Shown: positions 1-6,116, counted from the stretch's first letter. The stretch: DNA of 7,643 nucleotides from an uncultured Clostridia bacterium (GCA_934454215.1 CAKSGG010000149.1:1-7643); one strand, 5' to 3'. Notes: a model not told the origin generated them from the sequence alone. Made by a program: numbers and translations.

Positions 1-406
1 GCCTTACATACCGTGCAACATTTAAGAGCGTTAAAGCTATTGCACCGATAAGCCATAAATATGCTAAAATATTAATTCTGTTATTCCATATAACAGTCGC
101 TTTCCGCAAAAGCTGCGGTTTTTGTGCCGTATCCGTCCGCACAATATTTTCGGCTGTTTCGGACTGTTCGCTGATGGTTGTTTGTTCTGTCTGTACCGCT
201 TGTGTTACAATGCTTGGCATTGCTGTCGGTTTTACATTAAACCTCACCGGCATAAGCATTACAAAAAGTACGCACAGCCATATGTAATAATGCCACGAAT
301 ATCCGAAAATCTTTTTTGTTATCGGACGCAGCAGGCTGATTGCAATTGCAAGCGCAGAGCCTGCAAGCGATGTGATTAAAAGAGTCTTGAATATTTCACC
401 AATCAT
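1..406 (-). CDS. BlaR1/MecR1-like M56 membrane sensor (N-terminal part, runs off window)
   Basis: Start codon at 404-406, open to the window edge, giving the first 135 residues of a longer protein. Hydrophobic segments lie near residues 5-26, 36-54 and 111-131. The second follows a SWHYYIWL motif, the hallmark of the N-terminal membrane region of BlaR1/MecR1-type M56 metallopeptidases. A polar, Thr/Glu/Gln-rich stretch (about 60-105) separates segments two and three. In known members an HExxH zinc site sits in a later cytoplasmic loop and, on sensing a cell-wall-active compound, triggers loss of the partner repressor. That region is outside the window, so peptidase activity and any extracellular sensor domain cannot be judged. 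The ATG overlaps the stop of the BlaI-like gene (ATGA), indicating translational coupling, with GGAGG-type sequence inside the upstream gene's end serving as its ribosome site. The partner is certain by context; the ligand is unknown. Confidence 0.88.
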   Translation of the reverse strand, partial: MIGEIFKTLLITSLAGSALAIAISLLRPITKKIFGYSWHYYIWLCVLFVMLMPVRFNVKPTAMPSIVTQAVQTEQTTISEQSETAENIVRTDTAQKPQLLRKATVIWNNRINILAYLWLIGAIALTLLNVARYVR

Positions 407-780
407 TTTCCTCCCTCCTTATTTTCAAAAATTGCTTTCAGTTCCCGTATATCCTTATCAGAAAACTGTTCTTCTTCAAAAAGTGCGGCAACCAAATTTT
501 CGGCAGAGCCGTCAAACAGATTTTTTATAAGGTTTTTCACCTGTGATTTTTTATATTCCTTTGCTGTTAAAATCGGCGTGTAATACCAAGCCTTACCCCG
601 TCTTTCGGCGGACAGTGCACCCTTTTCAACAAGTCTTGCAAGAAATGTGGCAATCGTTGTACGTTTCCAGCCCTTTTCTTCAACGGCTTTTCCGATTGCC
701 GCTGAACCTATCGGTTCATCTGTTTTCCATACAACCTTCATAATTTCAAGCTCCGCTTCACCTATATTAATATTTGTCAT
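403..780 (-). CDS. BlaI/MecI-family winged-helix repressor
   Basis: A 125-residue protein, the usual length for the family. Residues 1-75 form the winged helix-turn-helix: an opening IGEAELEIMKVVW segment, a recognition helix around TTIATFLARLVEKG (41-54), and a wing ending in AWYYTPI. Residues 76-125 are the helical dimerisation part. Family members bind dyads over their own promoter as dimers and are inactivated when the BlaR1/MecR1 partner is stimulated. The start at 778-780 is preferred to an ATG 15 nt upstream, because GGAGG at 789-793 sits 8 nt before it and would lie inside the longer reading frame. The stop overlaps the M56 gene start, giving a repressor-sensor operon. Two dyads at 813-825 and 836-848 fit autoregulation. 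By my recollection S. aureus BlaI is cleaved at an Asn-Phe bond; the matching place here appears to read Leu100-Phe101. No beta-lactamase gene is visible, so the controlled genes are unknown. Confidence 0.92.
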   Translation of the reverse strand: MTNINIGEAELEIMKVVWKTDEPIGSAAIGKAVEEKGWKRTTIATFLARLVEKGALSAERRGKAWYYTPILTAKEYKKSQVKNLIKNLFDGSAENLVAALFEEEQFSDKDIRELKAIFENKEGGK

Positions 781-788
781 AAGGCATA

Positions 789-793
789 CCTCC
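789..793 (-). promoter_or_regulatory. Ribosome binding site deciding the blaI-like start
   Basis: GGAGG on the minus strand, 8 nt before the ATG at 778-780. It falls within codons 2-3 of a possible longer form starting at 795, so the shorter 125-residue protein is the better call. Confidence 0.8.
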
Positions 794-812
794 ATTACAT
801 TCTACTCTTGTC

Positions 813-825
813 GACATATATAGTC
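813..825. promoter_or_regulatory. BlaI-type operator 1 (over -10)
   Basis: GACATATATAGTC, an imperfect 13-bp dyad with GAC/GTC arms around an AT-rich centre, overlapping the -10 box. It resembles the ACATATGT-centred operators of BlaI/MecI repressors and nearly repeats operator 2, with starts 23 bp apart. Binding is inferred from position and likeness. Confidence 0.68.
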
Positions 826-850
826 TACCACATTAGACATATGTTGTCAA
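822..850 (-). promoter_or_regulatory. Promoter of the blaI-like/M56 operon
   Basis: A perfect -35 TTGACA (845-850), a 17-bp spacer and a -10 TAGACT (822-827), preceded directly by TGG as in an extended -10. The match is strong and its position, about 40 nt before the ribosome site, fits. Both promoter boxes are overlapped by the dyads at 813-825 and 836-848, so a bound repressor would directly block RNA polymerase. The AT-rich stretch upstream (about 851-923) could act as an UP element. Confidence 0.78.
836..848. promoter_or_regulatory. BlaI-type operator 2 (over -35)
   Basis: GACATATGTTGTC, a dyad with GACA/TGTC arms and an ATATG core, overlapping the -35 hexamer. It shares GACATAT with operator 1 in the same orientation. 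Tandem operators covering -35 and -10 are the classic layout in staphylococcal and Bacillus bla/mec systems. Confidence 0.7.
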
Positions 851-923
851 TACCCTTTAATAAGTTTATGAATTTTAACCAATTCTTAATATTTAAAATT
901 ATTCAGAAGATATAAAAGCTTAT

Positions 924-964
924 AAAAAATCCGCAAGATTTTTTTTCAATCTTGCGGATTTTTT
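924..964 (-). terminator. Strong terminator after the LCP gene, symmetric on both strands
   Basis: A perfect 17-bp stem (924-940 pairing with 948-964) with a 7-nt loop (941-947). The GC-rich core is CCGCAAGATT, flanked by A and T runs on both sides. Read on the minus strand it directly follows the LCP stop codon (964-966) and ends in a T run, so it terminates that gene and insulates the blaI-like promoter 75 bp downstream. The flanking runs would let it work in either direction, though no plus-strand gene is seen nearby. Confidence 0.9.
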
Positions 965-2037
965 TAATTATCATAAATATCAAACTCCGAGTCATAATAT
1001 CCTTCCTCATACGTCAGATTCTCATTATAAGTTCCGTATTCATAACTGCTGCTGTCAATGCCTATTCCCTGATTCGGCGCCTCTACGGTTATATTATCGG
1101 CAGGATAACCAAATTCCGTATTGATAAGCTCACGTATCTGTTCAAGATTCGGCACCCATACCGAACCGTTCACGCTGTCTCTTGCGTCAGTTCCGGGCAA
1201 TTGGAATGTTGCTATGTTCGTCGAAGAAAAGCCCGTCAGATATTTTGAATATTTTATAACATCGGTTATATCAACATTTGTTTTAATCTCCGATGTTATG
1301 TCTTTCCAAATTGCAGGGATTTTCAATATCAGAGAGGCATTAAGCTTTTGGTCTACAAAGCTCTTTAAAAACTCCTGCTGTAAAGCAATTCTGTCTCTGT
1401 CACCGTTCAAATAGCCTTTTCCGTAGTTATTTTTACGGTATCTGAGCATTTGAACTACCTGCGAACCGTCAAGGTCATAATTTCCGGGCGGCAGATTTAT
1501 ATGCAGTCCCTGCACAGGGTCATCATATACCATACCTTCCCCGTCCCCTGTTACATCGGGAATTGTAAAATTAATCGTTCCTATATCGTTAATAACATGA
1601 GCCACGGCATCAAACGAAAAATCTATATAATAATTTATAGGCACTCCCGTAATTCTTGTAACCGCTTCACAAGCAGCCTCGGGACCTCCTATTTTTCCGC
1701 TCTCTCCGATATATGCGTGCGCCGCATTTATTTTCTGATACCTGTTGCCTACAAACATTCTTGTATCGCGAGGTATTGATAACAGCTTAACCGAATTGGT
1801 TTGTGTGTCATACTGCGCAAGCATAATTGCATCGGTTCTTAATCCGTCAATATCCACACACATCACCAATACGTTGATTTTATCGTCCTGCACCGCCGTA
1901 GTATGCTCATCGGGGGTTGCTGTATCTTTATTGAACAATGCCGAAAAATCTATTCCCATACATACTACTGCCGCAGCCAATACTACACACAGGGATATTC
2001 CCAGCACCTGAAAATATCTTTTTATATTAAATTTCAT
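964..2037 (-). CDS. LytR-CpsA-Psr (LCP) family cell-wall glycopolymer ligase
   Basis: 357 residues. A short basic N-terminus (1-13) and one membrane span (about 14-31) place the rest outside the membrane. The LCP domain covers about 53-310, with the expected charged motifs: DGLRTDAIML (64-73, R67 and D69), SIPRDTR (87-93, R90 and D91), the LRYR segment (198-201) and NGDRDRIALQQ (211-221). These Arg/Asp residues bind the pyrophosphate of a polyprenyl-linked glycan. Family enzymes transfer such glycans (teichoic acid, capsule or other secondary polymers) onto peptidoglycan or protein. The final 40 residues are unusual: 10 acidic, 7 Tyr and no Lys or Arg. The gene stands alone between a promoter and a strong terminator. 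Its best ribosome site (GGGAG, 2051-2055) lies 13 nt from this ATG, longer than usual; a closer ATG at 2047 is out of frame and stops after 6 codons. The acceptor and donor glycan cannot be told from sequence. Confidence 0.93.
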   Translation of the reverse strand: MKFNIKRYFQVLGISLCVVLAAAVVCMGIDFSALFNKDTATPDEHTTAVQDDKINVLVMCVDIDGLRTDAIMLAQYDTQTNSVKLLSIPRDTRMFVGNRYQKINAAHAYIGESGKIGGPEAACEAVTRITGVPINYYIDFSFDAVAHVINDIGTINFTIPDVTGDGEGMVYDDPVQGLHINLPPGNYDLDGSQVVQMLRYRKNNYGKGYLNGDRDRIALQQEFLKSFVDQKLNASLILKIPAIWKDITSEIKTNVDITDVIKYSKYLTGFSSTNIATFQLPGTDARDSVNGSVWVPNLEQIRELINTEFGYPADNITVEAPNQGIGIDSSSYEYGTYNENLTYEEGYYDSEFDIYDN

Positions 2038-2119
2038 CTACTTTCATTAGCTCCCTTCAAAAATATGTCAAAATTCTTATATGTATTATTACCCATTCAA
2101 ATTATAACAAGTCATATTT

Positions 2120-2149
2120 ATTATATAACATTTTGACTAATCTTGTCAA
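2120..2149 (-). promoter_or_regulatory. Promoter of the LCP gene
   Basis: Perfect -35 TTGACA (2144-2149) and perfect -10 TATAAT (2120-2125) with an 18-bp spacer, giving an untranslated leader of roughly 75 nt before the ATG at 2037. An alternative TATATA two bases closer would give a 16-bp spacer. A GAC-N7-GTC dyad (2135-2147) overlaps the -35 box. Confidence 0.75.
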
Positions 2150-2205
2150 TAGTTTTTTTATTTTTCAAGAGCAAACAAGGAATATGTTTAATTTTGTCTA
2201 TAAAA

Positions 2206-2243
2206 ATATACCTTATAAAACCAAACAGTTTAATAAGGTATAT
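2206..2243 (-). terminator. Hairpin terminator after paaK
   Basis: An 11-bp perfect stem (2206-2216 with 2233-2243, ATATACCTTAT and its complement). After one A-A mismatch three more pairs (2218-2220 with 2229-2231) close an 8-nt loop. On the minus strand the stem runs into a short T run (2202-2207). It lies directly after the paaK stop. The stem is AT-rich, so termination may be incomplete, but its place at the operon end supports it. Confidence 0.65.
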
Positions 2244-2247
2244 CAAT

Positions 2248-3543
2248 TTAATCAACAAGCTTTCTGTTATCGACAACACGTTTCGCTTTTCCCTCGCTGC
2301 GTACAATTGATTTCGGGCGCAGCAAATGAACCTTCGCACCTATTCCCAATGCTGAACGTAATTGTGATTCAAGATTATGCTTTTCCGTTTCAACATCGCC
2401 GTTGAATTTCGGACTAAGCTCAACATTTATATCAAGAGTATCTGTATTATTTACTCTGTCAACAAAAATCTGATAGTTCGGAGAAACCTCAATACTGTTT
2501 CTCAAAAGAACCTCTTCAATCTGTGACGGGAATACGTTTACGCCTCTGATTATAAGCATATCATCTGTACGTCCCGTAGGTTTCTTCATTCTTACATGAG
2601 TTCTGCCGCATGAACATTCCGAATAATCAAGAATACACAAGTCTCTTGTACGGTAACGGATAAGCGGCTGTCCCTCTTTTGTAATAGTCGTAAATACAAG
2701 CTCACCGAATGAACCCTCGGGAAGAACCTCACCCGTTTCCGGGTCGATAACTTCCACAATAAACATATCCTCGCATATGTGCATTCCATGCTTTTCTTCA
2801 CACTCATATGCCACGCCCGGACCCATTACTTCTGTAAGCCCGTATATATCATACGCTGTAATTCCAAGAGCCTCTTCGATTTTTGTGCGCATTTCTTCCG
2901 TCCACGGCTCAGCGCCGAAAATACCCGATTTTAATTTTAAATGGTTTTTTACGCCCATTTCCTTTACCGTTTCGCCGAGATACATCGCATATGACGGAGT
3001 ACAGCATAAATGAGTAGTACCCATATCGCACATAAATCTTATCTGCCTTTCGGTATTGCCCGATGAAATAGGTATTGCCATTGCTCCAAGCTTTTCAGTT
3101 CCTCCGTGAGCGCCCAAGCCGCCCGTAAACAAGCCGTAGCCGTACGCCACCTGCACAATTGACTTTTTGTCCGCTCCTGCCGCCGTAAGCTGACGTGCAA
3201 AACAATCCGCCCACATATCAAGGTCATTTCTTGTATATCCCGATACAATCTGTTTGCCTGTTGTTCCCGACGAAGCATGTATTCTTACTATCTCTTTTTT
3301 GGGAACGGCAAACAAATCAAACGGGTAATAATCTCTCAAATCCTGTTTTGTTGTAAACGGAAGCTTTGCAAGGTCTTCAAGCGACTTAATATCGTCGGGC
3401 GAAACCTCCGCTTCGTTCATACGTTCTCTGTACATGGGTACATTTTCATATACCCTTTTAACCTGCCATTTTAATTTTTCAAGCTGATGCTCACGGATTT
3501 GCTCACGGGGCATAGCCTCTATCTGCGGTTGAAATAATGCCAT
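2248..3543 (-). CDS. paaK: Phenylacetate--CoA ligase (AMP-forming)
   Basis: 431 residues, full length for PaaK. It activates phenylacetate or a related aryl-acetate: acid + ATP + CoA gives acyl-CoA + AMP + PPi, in the cytoplasm. Visible motifs, in order: the phosphate loop SSGTTGK (91-97), YGLTE (234-238), YRTRDL (297-302), GRTDDMLIIRGVNVFP (324-339) and a C-terminal EGKAKR (417-422) carrying the probable catalytic lysine. The extra C-terminal region after 330 is the usual swinging subdomain. AGGAG lies 8 nt before the ATG. It is the last gene of the iorA-iorB-small ORF-paaK unit, 14 nt after the small ORF, and is followed by a hairpin. Next to IorAB the substrate is probably phenylacetate, indoleacetate or 4-hydroxyphenylacetate; which one is not readable here. 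No oxygen-dependent phenylacetate catabolism genes are present, as expected for an anaerobe. Confidence 0.94.
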   Translation of the reverse strand: MALFQPQIEAMPREQIREHQLEKLKWQVKRVYENVPMYRERMNEAEVSPDDIKSLEDLAKLPFTTKQDLRDYYPFDLFAVPKKEIVRIHASSGTTGKQIVSGYTRNDLDMWADCFARQLTAAGADKKSIVQVAYGYGLFTGGLGAHGGTEKLGAMAIPISSGNTERQIRFMCDMGTTHLCCTPSYAMYLGETVKEMGVKNHLKLKSGIFGAEPWTEEMRTKIEEALGITAYDIYGLTEVMGPGVAYECEEKHGMHICEDMFIVEVIDPETGEVLPEGSFGELVFTTITKEGQPLIRYRTRDLCILDYSECSCGRTHVRMKKPTGRTDDMLIIRGVNVFPSQIEEVLLRNSIEVSPNYQIFVDRVNNTDTLDINVELSPKFNGDVETEKHNLESQLRSALGIGAKVHLLRPKSIVRSEGKAKRVVDNRKLVD

Positions 3544-3557
3544 TTCAAATTCTCCTT

Positions 3558-3674
3558 TTAAATATCTGTATCTTCTTCACTCCAATGTTTCCATGGAACG
3601 TGTTTTTTATATCGTTTTATCCATAGAAAAGCAATTAACAAAGCCACAGCAAATGCTGCGATAATATAAGCCAC
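3558..3674 (-). CDS. Small single-span membrane protein in the ior-paaK operon (38 aa)
   Basis: I do not recognise a family. The frame starts with GTG (3672-3674), preceded 7 nt upstream by AAGGGG (3682-3687), and ends with TAA at 3558-3560. Residues 2-19 are a hydrophobic helix of Ala, Ile, Leu, Val and Phe ending in LWI. A basic cluster follows (K20, R21, K23, K24), then a short tail with two Trp (28, 31) and an acidic end SEEDTDI. By the positive-inside rule the N-terminus would face out and the tail the cytoplasm. It begins 11 nt after iorB and ends 14 nt before paaK, whose ribosome site abuts its stop. The tidy spacing, ribosome site and protein-like composition favour a real gene over a spacer. 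Possible roles are holding the soluble enzymes at the membrane or aiding uptake of the acid; both are guesses. It is easily missed because of its size and GTG start. Confidence 0.72.
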   Translation of the reverse strand: MAYIIAAFAVALLIAFLWIKRYKKHVPWKHWSEEDTDI

Positions 3675-3681
3675 TGTATTA

Positions 3682-3687
3682 CCCCTT
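3682..3687 (-). promoter_or_regulatory. Ribosome binding site of the small ORF
   Basis: AAGGGG on the minus strand, overlapping the last two bases of the iorB stop codon and 7 nt before a GTG. It is the main evidence for the GTG start, since no in-frame ATG is suitably placed. Confidence 0.62.
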
Positions 3688-4246
3688 ACATTGCATAACC
3701 GATTTCAAATGCCTTTAAATTAACATCAAGGAATTTTTCGGGAACGGTTTCTTTTATCGCATCTATCCATACTTCCTTTGCGATATTTGTACTCTTTGCA
3801 AGTACGCCAATCAATACTACATTGACTGCTTTAACATTTCCTGCATTCATTGCCGCCGAAAGTGCGTCAATCGCCTGCAAATCAATTTTTTTCGAAAGCT
3901 TTTCTTCTATGTTTTCGGGATAAGCCATAGCGCCGATTATAACAGGCATCGGGTTCATTTGCTGAACATTTGCAATCATCTTTCCGCCTTTTTTCAGGAA
4001 TGGCAATGCTCTGTATGCCTCCAATATCTCGAATGCAAGAATTAAATCCGCCTCACCCTTGTCAATTATAGGTGAATAAACCCTTTCGCCGAATTTAACG
4101 TATGTAACAACGCTTCCTCCTCTTTGGCTCATTCCATGAACCTCGCTGACTTTAACGTCATAGCCCTCTTTTATTGCCACCTTACCCAGTATACGGCTGG
4201 CAAGCAGAGTACCCTGACCGCCAACGCCGACAATCATTATATTCAT
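3686..4246 (-). CDS. iorB: Indolepyruvate:ferredoxin oxidoreductase, beta subunit
   Basis: 186 residues, normal for IorB. This is the gamma-type domain of 2-oxoacid:ferredoxin oxidoreductases. It opens with the family signature GVGGQGTLLASRIL (7-20), followed by SEVHGMSQRGGSV (34-46) and a DLILAFEILEA segment (67-77). It pairs with IorA to make the working enzyme: aryl-pyruvate + CoA + oxidised ferredoxin to aryl-acetyl-CoA + CO2 + reduced ferredoxin, reversible. The ATG is 4 nt after the iorA stop. Its ribosome site GGAGG lies inside the last iorA codons, 9 nt upstream, so the subunits are translationally linked and probably made in balance. All three aromatic 2-oxoacids are plausible substrates. 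The call is firm from the motif plus the adjacent IorA. Confidence 0.95.
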   Translation of the reverse strand: MNIMIVGVGGQGTLLASRILGKVAIKEGYDVKVSEVHGMSQRGGSVVTYVKFGERVYSPIIDKGEADLILAFEILEAYRALPFLKKGGKMIANVQQMNPMPVIIGAMAYPENIEEKLSKKIDLQAIDALSAAMNAGNVKAVNVVLIGVLAKSTNIAKEVWIDAIKETVPEKFLDVNLKAFEIGYAM

Positions 4247-4250
4247 AGAA

Positions 4251-5990
4251 TTAATCCTCCTTTTCTATTGCGCCGAACGGACAAACATTCACGCACAGTC
4301 CGCAGCCGTTACATTGCGTTGAATCAATCTTAACAATGTCCCCGTCAAGTGAAATTGCAGGACATCCAAGTTTCATACACATTTTACACTTCTTACATTT
4401 ATCCGTAATTCTGCAATGTCCGACATATGTTTTACGCATATTCGGCAGCAGCGCACAAGGACGCTGAGCAATTATTACCGACGGTTCTTCCCTTTCAACC
4501 TCTTCTTTAACTACTTTTTCAAAATTCTTTACGTCAAACGGGTCTGCAACCGTAATATGTTCTATCCCCACCGCCTTGCAAAGTGTAATCAGATTAACCT
4601 GCTTTGTCGGCTCTTTTCTTATTGTATATCCTGTTGTAGGATTATCCTGATGTCCCGTCATTCCCGTAATTGAATTATCAAGAATAATAACCGTATTATT
4701 ACCCTTATTGTACACTATGTCAACCAATCCCGTAATACCTGAATGCATGAAAGTTGAATCACCTATAACAGAAACAAGTTTTTTGTTAAATTCAGTACCT
4801 CTCGCTTTTGCCATACCATGAGCCGCACTTATTGACGCTCCCATACAGATTGTGGTATCAAGACTGTTAAGCGGAGGAGTAGCACCCAATGTATAACAGC
4901 CTATATCTCCCGAAACGGTCAAGCCCAGCTTTTTAAGAACATAATATGTTCCTCTGTGGGGACATCCTGCACACATAACAGGAGGACGGACGGGAATCTG
5001 TTCTTCTATCTTATCAAATTCGGCAGGAGCTTCGTCAAGAACAGCCTTCTTAATCATTGACGGAGTATATTCTCCCAAAAGCGTAAATTTATCTTTGCCG
5101 ATTACATCAACGCCTATTGATTTGCAATGCTCTTCAATAAACGGGTCAAGCTCTTCTATCGCATACACCTTATCGCATTTTGCCGCAAAGTCCTTTATTA
5201 ATTTGTCGGGCATAGGGTAAACGATACCAAGCTTTAAATAATTCACCTTATCGCCCAAAGCTTCCTTTGCGTATATGTAAGCAATACCCGACGCAATAAT
5301 ACCTATTTTACTTCCGTTATCTTCAATCCTGTTAAGATGAGAGGTTTCCGCCATTTCCTTGATTGCTTTCATTCTTTCCTCAACAACGACATGACGCTTT
5401 ATTGCATTTCCGGGCATCATTACATATTTTTGAGGATTTTTTTCATAATCCTTCAAGGGCTGACATTCCCTGTCAACTTCTTCAACAAGGCTCTGAGAAT
5501 GAGATACTCTCGTTGAAAGACGAAGAAATACAGGCGTGTCAAACTGTTCCGAAAGCTCATACGCTTCCTTGATGTAGTCCTTACATTCAGAGCTGTCAGA
5601 CGGCTCAAGCATCATAATTTTTGACGCTTTTGCGTAGTGTCTTGAATCCTGTTCATTTTGTGACGAGTGCATTCCCTGGTCATCCGCAACGCAGAAAACC
5701 AAGCCGCCGTTCACTCCCGTATAGCTCACCGTAAAAACAGGGTCAGCCATAACGTTCAAGCCAACATGCTTCATACATGACATTGCACGTGCACCGGCAA
5801 TCGACGCACCTATAGCAACCTCAGCGGCAACCTTTTCATTGGGAGCCCACTCAACATAAATATCATCGTATTTCACTATATTTTCCGTTATTTCAGTACT
5901 TGGAGTACCCGGATATGAGGAAACGACACGCACTCCGGCTTCATAAGCGCCTCTTGCAACTGCGGCATTTCCGAGCATTAATTCTTTCAT
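4251..5990 (-). CDS. iorA: Indolepyruvate:ferredoxin oxidoreductase, alpha subunit
   Basis: 579 residues, near the usual IorA length. The N-terminal 2-oxoacid oxidoreductase domain begins MKELMLGNAAVARGAYEAG and carries SYPGTPSTEI (25-34) and EWAPNEKVA (47-55). The thiamine-pyrophosphate domain has CAGCPHRG (340-347), GDIGCYTLG (361-369), GDSTF (410-414) and ILDNSITGMTGHQDN (436-450). A C-terminal ferredoxin-like domain holds two cluster motifs. The first is CxxCxxCxxxxC (C532, C535, C538, C543), the atypical spacing known for IorA; the second is a standard CxxCxxCxxxC-P (C560, C563, C566, C570). It decarboxylates aryl-pyruvates to aryl-acetyl-CoA with IorB, passing electrons to ferredoxin; the reverse reaction is possible. 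The start matches the family. Its ribosome site is weak: AGAAAGG at 6004-6010, 13 nt upstream. It is the first gene behind a strong promoter. Confidence 0.97.
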   Translation of the reverse strand: MKELMLGNAAVARGAYEAGVRVVSSYPGTPSTEITENIVKYDDIYVEWAPNEKVAAEVAIGASIAGARAMSCMKHVGLNVMADPVFTVSYTGVNGGLVFCVADDQGMHSSQNEQDSRHYAKASKIMMLEPSDSSECKDYIKEAYELSEQFDTPVFLRLSTRVSHSQSLVEEVDRECQPLKDYEKNPQKYVMMPGNAIKRHVVVEERMKAIKEMAETSHLNRIEDNGSKIGIIASGIAYIYAKEALGDKVNYLKLGIVYPMPDKLIKDFAAKCDKVYAIEELDPFIEEHCKSIGVDVIGKDKFTLLGEYTPSMIKKAVLDEAPAEFDKIEEQIPVRPPVMCAGCPHRGTYYVLKKLGLTVSGDIGCYTLGATPPLNSLDTTICMGASISAAHGMAKARGTEFNKKLVSVIGDSTFMHSGITGLVDIVYNKGNNTVIILDNSITGMTGHQDNPTTGYTIRKEPTKQVNLITLCKAVGIEHITVADPFDVKNFEKVVKEEVEREEPSVIIAQRPCALLPNMRKTYVGHCRITDKCKKCKMCMKLGCPAISLDGDIVKIDSTQCNGCGLCVNVCPFGAIEKED

Positions 5991-6030
5991 TATGAAAAAC
6001 CAGCCTTTCTTTAACTATAACTAATATATT

Positions 6031-6059
6031 ATTATATCAAAAAACGACACTAAAGTCAA
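6031..6059 (-). promoter_or_regulatory. Promoter of the iorA-iorB-small ORF-paaK operon
   Basis: -35 TTGACT (6054-6059), a 17-bp spacer and -10 TATAAT (6031-6036), with TGA just before the -10 as an extended element. Transcription should begin near 6024, leaving only about 33 nt of leader before the iorA ATG. That is too short for a T-box or aptamer riboswitch. No regulator site is obvious. Confidence 0.78.
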
Positions 6060-6116
6060 GTATTTTCTTAATTATAAAATAAACACCAGACTAATGCCGT
6101 TTTTTTTTTAATAAAA

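Noticed and set aside
122..379. Plus-strand reading frame of 85 codons opposite the M56 gene
   Set aside because: Rich in Cys, His, Arg and Tyr with no recognisable domain. It lies wholly opposite a frame with clear family motifs and membrane spans, so it is a shadow.
2121..2339. Minus-strand 72-codon frame overlapping the end of paaK
   Set aside because: It runs out of frame through the paaK C-terminus, then through the terminator and LCP promoter. The translation is low-complexity, Lys/Ile-rich, typical of AT-rich non-coding DNA.
5991..6030. Leader riboswitch or T-box controlling the aromatic-acid operon
   Set aside because: The predicted start site leaves only about 33 nt before iorA, with no hairpin or T-box sequence.
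6046..6057. GAC/GTC dyad near the iorA promoter as another repressor operator
   Set aside because: The arms are separated by 6, not 7 bases (GACACTAAAGTC), and the ATAT core is missing. It fits chance from the TTGACT box.
6072..6110. Possible terminator between the fucosidase gene and the iorA promoter
   Set aside because: The A run and the following TTTATTTT can pair (about 8 bp), but the stem has one G-C pair, a mismatch and a large loop. It is too weak to call; read-through into the ior operon is possible.
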